A stretch of DNA of 64,000 nt. Origin: Chlorocebus sabaeus. Taxonomy: Eukaryota > Chordata > Mammalia > Primates > Cercopithecidae. Shown here piece by piece: positions 56,286 through 64,000 of this stretch. Under the pieces are notes generated by a model, which did not search any database, was not told the DNA's origin, and was given only the letters and a program-made list of their open reading frames with translations. Made by a program: the position numbers and the translations under genes. Numbering within the stretch: position 1 is the first letter of the stretch; every line of letters begins with the position of its first letter. The stretch covers positions 44,498,526 to 44,562,525 of the forward strand of contig NC_132915.1 in the NCBI RefSeq assembly GCF_047675955.1. Reading direction: 5' to 3'.

Positions 56286-57479
56286 AATAGTAATAATGAA
56301 TTGGGAGGCCATTCAGCAAAGATGGTTCCTATACAAGCAAATGGAAACTCAACTCAATGTAAACATTGAAAACGAAACTTAAGCTAAGCCAATCAGACAC
56401 CGCCAACTCACCTCTAACTAGGAACTTCTCACTTGTTCCAGTGAAATATTTTATTTGTCTTGCTTCTTTAAAAACTTTATAAGTTTCCCCCTCCCACTTC
56501 TTAGGAAGAACACTGAACTGCTTGTGTTCTAATGATACTCAGTTCAGGAATCACTCAGTGCTCAAACCAGCTAGCTAAAATATTACTGTGCCTAAATTAA
56601 TCTGTTAACAAAAGCTAAAATTATTGTATCTTTACCTGACACAACAGACTTGAATTTACCAGAATATAATAATTATTAATAAAATAATGTTACATTTTAT
56701 TCCTCTTTTCTAAGGTATAAAGGTTTAGATTCTTCTAGTCCTTTATGTTTGTATACACATGTACATGAAGTCACAGAAATTCTATAGTATTTCTAGATTT
56801 ATGTTAATATCACAATAAGCATATCATGCCACAAACTAATTTTTTATTAAACAGGATTTTTTTAGATATAGCCCTAACTCATTTATTGAAAGTACTGTCT
56901 AGTGTTTTAAGAACGCATTTTCTCATTTTGTTAATAAGAAATGCTTCAAATACATAAAGTAGAGAAAATAATACTGCAAACACACAAGTATAATCTAGAA
57001 TCCATTTTGTGTACAGTCTGAGCTACATTTAATTCTTTCCTGCATGAATAAGCAAGAAATAACTCATCTACTTGTTATAACAACTTGGAAACTAGGCAAA
57101 AGGAAGACTGCGTGTCCTCTCAAGGTCATCTGGAGCACTGTCCAACAGGCCCACCCAATGAACATTTAATTCCCTAGGGGGTATATATTTTGTTTGGCTT
57201 GCTATTTACTATTAAAACCTACACTCTGTAAAATTATGTTAACTTGTAGCTTTTTTAATCTGGTAGATATGCAAATAATTTCTGTGTGGTAAGATTATGG
57301 TTTTATTACTTTGCTGGAGGTTAACCAGTTTAGTGCATAACAAACTTTATTTCAACACTTATTCTTTCCTCAGTTCTCCAAATGCTGTTACCAGTTTTAC
57401 CATCTTGCTTGATTTCCTCATTGACATGTGTTGATTCCATAATTATGATACTTTGACATACTAGATTATTCTGCTGTCT
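56286..57479. other. Intron, no clear element
   Basis: AT-rich. Parts after 57180 may be decayed L1, but I cannot align them. Confidence 0.45.
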
Positions 57480-57960
57480 CTTACACACAGCAATTTTCCA
57501 TATGTGCGCAGGTCTGTTTTTGGGCATTCTTTTGTTCCATCACATATTTGCCTCTCTCTGCACTAGTCACACCATTTTCATTATCATGGCTTTCTGAGAC
57601 CTGTAAGCCAATTGGGGCAAGTTCTCTACTTTATTAAATACTCTTTTTGTCGGATTGCTATTATTACACCTACATTCTTGTTTATGAATTTCAGAGTTAG
57701 TCATTATAACATTATAACCAAGTCCTGCTGGAGTTTTGACTGGGAATTCATTACATTATTAGGAAATCTACAGAGAATTGTTGTCTTTATAATATTGCAT
57801 CTTCACATCTTTACACATTTATTCAGGTTTTCTCTTATTTCCTTCAATAAAGGCTTTTAATATCTGAACACTGTACTGATATGCATATACCCTTGCCAAA
57901 GAGCCATGCTAAATCTTTATACTGGAGGCTACGAAAAGTAACACACTGAACTTCAATTAC
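57480..57960 (-). repeat. L1M ORF2 fragment, antisense
   Basis: 'agtcctgctggagttttgactgggaattcattacattatta' and 'gagaattgttgtctttataatattgcatcttc' match reversed L1 ORF2. Strongly decayed. Confidence 0.75.
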
Positions 57961-58496
57961 ACCTATTAGTACATTGGAATATATGCCCTTATTTTGTCTT
58001 GTTTTAACAGCTCTAACTTTTAAGTTTTTAAACAGCTTTATTGAGACATAATTCACAGATCATAGAATTCACCCAATTAATGTTTATAATCAATGGTTTT
58101 TAGTATATTCAGAGACTATCACCACAATCTAATTTTATAACATTTTGTCACCCAAATGTATCCATCTATTAGCAGTCACTCCTCATTCTCCACTCCACCT
58201 CCTCTAGTCCTAAACAACCACTAATCTACTTTCTCTGTCTATAGATTTGCCTATTCTGGACATTTCATATCAATGGAATCATAAAACGTGTGGTCTTTAT
58301 GCTTGGCTTTTTCAGTTAGCATGTTTTCAACATTCATTCATGTGGTAGCATGCAACAGTACTTCACTCCTTTTCATTGCCTAATATTATCCCATTGCATA
58401 GATATATCACATTTTGTTAATCATTTGTTGATAATATATTAATTATTTGTGGCCATAATGAATAATGCTGTTATGAACATTCATGTACAAGTTCTT

Positions 58497-58784
58497 GGTC
58501 AGGCACAGTGGCTCACTCCTGTAATCCCAGCAGGACTTTGGGAGGCCGAGGCGGGCAGATCACTCGAGGTCAGGAGTTCAAGACCTGCCTGGCCAACATG
58601 GCAAAATTCCATCTCTACTAAAAATACAAAAATTAGCCGGGCATGGTGGTGTGCACCTGTAATCCCAGCTACTTGGGAGGCTGAGGCAGGAGAATTGCTT
58701 GAACCCGGGAGACGGAGATTGCAGTGAGCCGAAATCATGCCACTGCACTCCAGCCTGCGTGACAGAGTGAGACTCCATCTCAGG

Positions 58785-58814
<30 letters not shown>
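58497..58814 (+). mobile_element. AluS SINE inside L1M
   Basis: Full Alu with an A30-class tail; 'acaagttcttg'/'acaagttattg' flank it as target duplication. Confidence 0.93.
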
Positions 58815-58815
<1 letters not shown>

Positions 58816-58984
58816 AAGTTATTGTGTGGACATGTATTTTCATTTCTCTTAATTATACATCTAGCATTGCTATGGAATGCTAAATATATGGTATGTGGAA
58901 TTGCTACATTATGTGGTAACTCTATGTTTGACATTTTGAAGAACTACTAGACTGTTTTCCAAAGTGGTTGTGTGATTTTTCTGA

Positions 58985-59131
58985 TTTTTTTTTTTTTTTT
59001 TTTTTTTTTTTGTAGAAATGGTGCCTTGCCATCTTACCCAGGCTGGCCTTGAACTCCTAGGCTCAAGCAATCCTCCCACCCCAGCTTCCCAGAGTGCTTG
59101 GATTACCAGCATGAGCCACCATGCCCAGCCG
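58985..59131 (-). mobile_element. Alu monomer (FRAM/FLAM-like) inside L1M
   Basis: A T26 tract then one Alu arm ('aggctggccttgaactcc' to 'gagccaccatgcccagcc'). It lies 170 bp from the plus-oriented Alu. Confidence 0.82.
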
Positions 59132-61439
59132 GCTATATGATTTTATATTCCCACCAATAATGTACTAGAGTCCCAATTTCTCAACAGTTTGGCCAGTATT
59201 TGTTTTTGTCCATGAGATATGGTGGTATCTCATTGTAGTTTTTGGTGTGCATTTGCTTATTGACTAATAACGTTGAGAATCTTTTTAGGCACTTAATGGC
59301 CAATTGTGTATCTTCTTTGGAGTAATGTCTGTTCAGATTATTTTCCCATATTTAATTGAGTTACTTATCTTTTTATTTTCCCTTGAATACTGCTCTAATT
59401 TTAATCACTAGGGAGAACTATTTGCGAGTGTAAAGCTTACAGCTATCTTTGTTTATACTTTTTCTCTCAATCAAATCATAGATAGCAGAGCCAATTCAAA
59501 TTTAACTTCCCCAATAAATCCAACACAACATGCTATGTTCCTGCACAATGAGATAAAAGCTAGCCCATATTTAAAAATAAAATAAAATTTCAAAAATGAA
59601 TAAAAATATGTCCTTCAAGTTTTTCCATCAACATTAAAATTTCCCCTTAGGGGAGAAAAGGAATGAGTGTGGATAGGCCAACTGATATGCTCTGGAAGCC
59701 ACCATGTTTGTAATCTAGAGTCGAAATGGTATCCACCAAGCCAGTGCAGCCCTCTCAACTCCTGCAGAGACCTTGGCACATCTCACCAGGAGCTCCCCCT
59801 AGTCACCCCTACCAGGGTTGGTGCTTGAGCTCATCACTGGGATACTCATGGGCAAGCTAGGGAATCCAGTTCTGCCCAGCTATGTCCCCCCTCCCAAACC
59901 TGAACAGGAACCTCAAGGCACCAGGCACTCCTCTGTCCAACTCATCACCTGAAACACAGAGGGCACGTCACAGTAAATAAAAGTCAAGTACATACCCATC
60001 TGCTTGTGCGGCAACTGGCTCTTACCCATAAGTGCCACCTACTGGCTTCCAAGTCAAACTGCACAGTCCAATATAAAACCTCCAGACAGAATTGCGCAGG
60101 GCTATAGAAGCGAACCCAAAAGACCCCGTCCAACATACTTACTCTATAGTTACACCCTTAGAAGAGGTCGAAACGGGGCAGGGGGTGCAGGGGGGAAAAC
60201 CAATTTAAATGAAAATAAATTCAAAAACAAAAACTAGTAGCCTCTCTAGATGAGAAGAAACCAACATAAAAATTCTGGCACCATGAAAAATCTAAATGTT
60301 GTGACATCACCAAAGGGTCACACTAGCTCTCTAGCAACAGACCCTAACCAAATAAAAACTCAGAAATGGCACATAAATAATTCAGAGTATGGGCTGCAAG
60401 TAAGTTCAATGAGATCCAAGAGAAGGCTGAAAAACCAACACAATGAAACCATGAAAGTAATCCAAGAAATGAAGGAAGAGACTAATATCCTTTAAAAAAC
60501 AAAAACAAAACAAAACAAAACAAAAACAAAAAACCCCAGAACTTCTGGAAATGAAAAATTCACTTAAGAAATTTCAAAATACTGTTGAAAGTTTTAACAA
60601 TAGACTGGATAGGCAGAAGAAAGAATTTCAGAGCTTAAAGACTTCCAATTCATATCACCAACTAATAATTTTTTTAAAAAATAGCTTGAAGACCAACCTT
60701 TCAAATTAACCCAAACAAAAATAAAGAAAAAAGAATTTTTGAAAATGAACAAAGCACTTCAGACATACAGGACTGTGTAAAGCAACCAAACCTATGGCTT
60801 ATAGGCATTTCTGAGAAGGAAGAAGAAAAAGTAAGCAACCTGGAAAATATATTTGAGGAAATAATTCAGGAAAATCCCTAATCTTTCTAGAGAGGTGAAC
60901 ATCCAGATACAAGACATTCAGAGAACACCTGCAAGATACAATGCAAGATGAACTTCACCAAGGCATATAGTCATCAGACTATCCAAGGTCAACACTAAAG
61001 AAAAAATGTGAAAGGCAACTAGAGAGAAAGGTCAAATCACCTACAAAGGAAAACCCATCTGACTAAGAGCAAACTTCTCAGCAGAAACCCTACAAACCAG
61101 AAGAGATTGGGGTCTATTTTTAGCATCCTTAAAGAAAAAAAAAATGCCAGCCAAGAATTTCACATCCTGCCAAACTAAGCTTCATCAATGAAGAAGAAAC
61201 AAAATATTTTCTAGACAAGCAAATACTAAGGGCATCTGTCACCACAAGACCTATCCTACAAGAAATGCTGAAGAGAATTCTAAACATGGAAATGAAAGGA
61301 TAATACTCACCATCATAAAAGAACACATAAGTGCAAAGCTCACAGATCTTATAAAACAATTACACAATTGAAACTCCAAAACAACTAGCTAACAACACTA
61401 TGACAGGAATAAAACCTCACATATCAGTACTAACCTAAA

Positions 61440-64000
61440 TGTAAATGACCTAAATGCCCCACTTAAAAGATACGGAGTAGCAAACTTTTTTTTAAAAAAA
61501 ATACAAGACTTAACCATCTGCTGCCTACAAGTGACCCACCTACTGGCTAAAGATACCCTTAGACTCAAAGTAAAAGGGAGAAAAAAGACATAAAACGAGA
61601 ATGGAAAATAAAAGTGAGCAGAAGTCACTATTCTCAGATCAAGTAAAACAGACTTCAAACCAACTAACAGTAAAAAAAGACAAAAAAGGACATTTTACCT
61701 ATAATGATAAAGGATTCAATATAACGAGAAGATTTAACTATTCTAAATATATATGCAACCAATACTGGGGCACCCAGATTTATCAAACAAATCCTACTAG
61801 ACCTAAGAGAATAGACTGATATTAACACAATTATAGTAAGAGACTTCAACACCTCCAGTGACATCACTAGACAGATCATCGAAGCAGAAAATCAACAAAA
61901 AAACTCGAGACTTAAACTGGGTTATAGACCAAATGGATCTAAGAGACATTTACAGAACATTCTACAAAACAACCACAGAATAAACACTCTTTTCATTTGT
62001 GCGTGGAACATTCTCCAGAATCAACCATATACTCAGCCATAAAGCAAGTCTCAATAAAATCAAATAAATAAAAATCATATCGAGTATCTTCTCATATCAG
62101 AGTGGGATGAAATTAGAAATCAATTCCAAGAAGAACTCTCAAAACTATACAAGTACATGGAACCTAAACAACTGGCTCCTGAGCAACTCTTGGGTAAACA
62201 ATGAAATTAAGGCAGAAATAAAAAAATTCTTTTAAATGAATGAAAACAAAGACACAACATACTAAAACCTCTGGTACACAGCAAAAGCAGTGCTAAGAGG
62301 AAAGTTTATAGCATTAAACACCTACATCAAAAAGACAGAAAGACCTCAAATTAACAACCTAACATCACAACTCAAGGAACTAGAAAAACAAGAACAAACC
62401 AACCCAAAGCTAGCAGAAGAAAAGAACTAACAAAGATCAGAGCAAAACTAAATGAGATTAAAACCAAAAAAAAAAAAAAAAAAAAAAGGCAAGAAATCAA
62501 CAAACTGGCCGGGCACAGCGGCTCCTGCCTGTAATCCCAGCACTTTGGGTGGCCCAAGCGGGTGGATCACCTGATGTTAGGAGTTTGAGGCCAGCCTGGC
62601 CAACACGATGAAACGCCATCTCCACTAAAAATACAAAAATCAGCGGGGCATGGTGGTGCATGCCTGTAGTCCCAGGTACTTGGGAGGCTGAGGCAGAAGA
62701 ATTACTTGAACCCAGGAGGCAGAGGTTGCAGTGAGCCAAGATCATGCCACTGTATTCTAGCCTGGGCAACAAAGCAAGGCTCCATCTCAAAAAAGAAAAG
62801 AATCAACAAACTGAAAAGTCAGTTCTTCAAAAGGATAAACCAATTGGCAGACCATTAGCTAGACTAACCAAGAAAATGAAAGAGAAGATTCAAATAAGCA
62901 TAATCAGAAATGATAAAGGTGATATTACAACCAATACCACAGAAATACAAATAAGCATAAGAGAGTCCTATGAACTCCTTCACGCACACAAACTAGAAAA
63001 CCTAGAAGAAATGGATAAATTCCTGAAAACATACAAACTCCCAAGATTGAAACAGAAGGAAAAAGAAATCCCAAGCAGACCAATAATAAGTAATGAAATT
63101 AAACCAGTAATAAAAAATCTACTGGGGGAAAAAAAAAAGCAGCTCAGGACCAGATGCATTCACATCCAAATTTTACCAGACATATAAAGACAAGCTACTA
63201 CCAATCTTACTGAAACTATTACAAAAAATTTGAGGAGGTGCAGTCACTCCATAACACCTTCTATGAATCCAGTATCACCCTGATACTAAAATCAGACGAC
63301 ACAACAAAAACAGAAAACTACCAACCAATATCCCTGATGAACACAGATGCAAAAATCCTCCACAAAATACTAGCAAACTGAATCCAACATACATCAAAAA
63401 TATAATTCACCACAATCAAGTGAGCTTTATTCCAGGTATGCAAGGATGGTTCAACATACGCAAATCAATAAACTAAAAACAAAAACCATACAATCAACTC
63501 AATAGATACAGAAAAAACAATTGATAAAATCCAACATGCTTTCCTGATAAAACACCTTCAACAAACCAGGCATCAAAGGAACATACCTCAAAATAATAAG
63601 AGCCGTATGTGACAAACCCACAGCCAACATCATATTGAATTGGGAAATGTTGAAAGCATTTCCCCTAAGGATGGAAAAAAATGTGGGCACCCACTTTCAC
63701 CACTTTTATTCAGCATAATACTGGAAGTCCGAGCCAAAGGAATCAGACAAGAAAAAGATATAAAAGGCATCCAAATTGGAAAAAAGGAAGTCAAATTATC
63801 TTTTTTCATTGATGACATAACCATACACCTAGAAAGCCCCAAAGACTCCTCCCAAAAGACAGAAAACCCCGAAGACTCCTCCAAAAGACTCCTAGACTTG
63901 ATAAACAACTTCGGTAAAGTCAAGATACAAAATCAACACACAAAAATCAGTAGCATTTCTATATACCAATTATATCAAGCTGAGAACCAAATCAAGAACT
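61440..64000 (+). pseudogene. L1 ORF2 (endonuclease/reverse transcriptase) pseudogene, partial
   Basis: Early parts match the endonuclease end (DPNGSKRHLQNILQNN-like near 61930, and a tail near 62390). The longest uninterrupted frame is 147 codons at 62744-63187, with RNDKGDITTNTTEIQISIRE and YELLHAHKLENLEEMDKFLK. The reverse-transcriptase palm follows: 'MNTDAKILHKILAN' near 63340 and FFIDDITIHLESP near 63805, where the family usually has FADDM. Stops, frameshifts and the Alu make it nonfunctional. ORF2 continues past 64000. Confidence 0.85.
62507..62800 (+). mobile_element. AluS SINE inside L1 ORF2
   Basis: Full Alu starting 'ggccgggcacagcggctcc'. 'agaaatcaacaaact' before it and 'agaatcaacaaactg' after it are the target-site duplication. 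A 27-A run sits just upstream at 62467-62487. Confidence 0.93.

Larger units (their letters stand above)
58025..59390 (+). repeat. L1M 3' UTR (L1MB/MC-like), interrupted by two Alus
   Basis: In three pieces (58025-58496, 58815-58984, 59132-59390) it reads 'acagctttattgagacataattcacag', 'tctgtctatagatttgcctattctggac', 'ggccataatgaataatgctgttatgaacattcatgtac', 'ttccaaagtggttgtg' and 'ggtggtatctcattgtag'. This is one element in the expected order. Confidence 0.88.
41584..64000 (-). other. TTC39B: TTC39B upstream intron (at least 22.4 kb), no exon recognised
   Basis: Exon w1 needs an upstream exon ending with two bases of a split codon, and none with credible splice sites and family-like sequence was found here. 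The N-terminal part of TTC39 proteins is poorly conserved, so a short first or second exon could have been missed. The interval is mostly repeats, listed individually. Confidence 0.7.
59640..64000 (+). mobile_element. L1 LINE (older primate/L1PREC- or L1PB-like), 3' end beyond window
   Basis: A probable 5' UTR ('ccaccaagccagtgcagccctctcaactcctgcagagacc') starts near 59700. A degraded ORF1 region spans about 60240-61100, and ORF2 runs from about 61440 to the window end. The block 'acttctcagcagaaaccctacaaaccagaagagattggggtc' and the following sequence are characteristic. Stops and frameshifts are frequent, so it is inactive. An Alu at 62507 interrupts ORF2. It is opposite in orientation to TTC39B. 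Confidence 0.88.

Noticed and set aside
62744..63187. 147-codon plus-strand open frame
   Set aside because: It is the surviving part of L1 ORF2, annotated as a pseudogene, not a host gene.
1..64000. CRISPR arrays, operons, tRNA genes or a novel defence-type system
   Set aside because: Only eukaryotic introns, exons and transposons are visible. The regular short repeats are microsatellites or minisatellites without unique spacers, and no tRNA-like fold was recognised.

Overview
This window is intronic and exonic DNA from a primate nuclear genome. It is packed with Alu SINEs, has many L1/L2/MIR fragments, and carries split exons with GT-AG junctions. One young Alu (49781-50088) has a block of bases that I associate with the Old World monkey AluYR-type subfamilies. 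The source is therefore probably a cercopithecid (macaque/baboon-like) rather than a human, but this rests on memory of the subfamily consensus.

The only protein-coding gene I can support is TTC39B (tetratricopeptide repeat protein 39B), on the minus strand. I located sixteen consecutive coding exons between 41583 and 1949. Their phases agree at every junction and together they give 529 codons without a stop. The first exon(s) lie beyond 64000 and the last exon lies before position 1. The region 41584-64000 is therefore upstream intron in which I recognise no exon. TTC39B is a cytosolic TPR/IML2-type protein reported to promote turnover of the liver X receptors; the locus is associated with HDL cholesterol.

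Region by region: 1-5 kb holds two 3'-most exons (w16, w15) with L2 and Alu pieces. 5-16.6 kb is exon-rich (w14-w8), with an L1M tail, a MER20 and a 91-nt mini-intron. 16.6-20.2 kb has L1, Alu and L2 pieces, exons w7 and w6, and a decayed retroviral pol remnant. 22-24.9 kb is a near-complete Tigger1 DNA transposon broken by two Alus. 25-36 kb has exons w5 and w4, many Alus, an 18-bp minisatellite and a solo MaLR LTR inserted into an older Alu. 36.6-38.2 kb has exon w3 bracketed by two direct copies of a ~220-bp segment. 38.6-41.6 kb has exons w2 and w1. 41.6-64 kb is repeat-laden intron with a three-Alu tandem cluster, a 5S rRNA retropseudogene inside an L1M 3' end, the young Alu, and a long L1 on the plus strand that runs off the window.

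I see no unknown gene system, CRISPR array, operon or other previously undescribed machinery. Nearly all other open frames are chance frames or repeat-derived frames. The most interesting items are structural: the duplication flanking exon w3, the 91-nt intron with a weak donor, the 5S retrocopy with target-site duplication, nested transposons, and a repeated ~31-bp unclassified motif.
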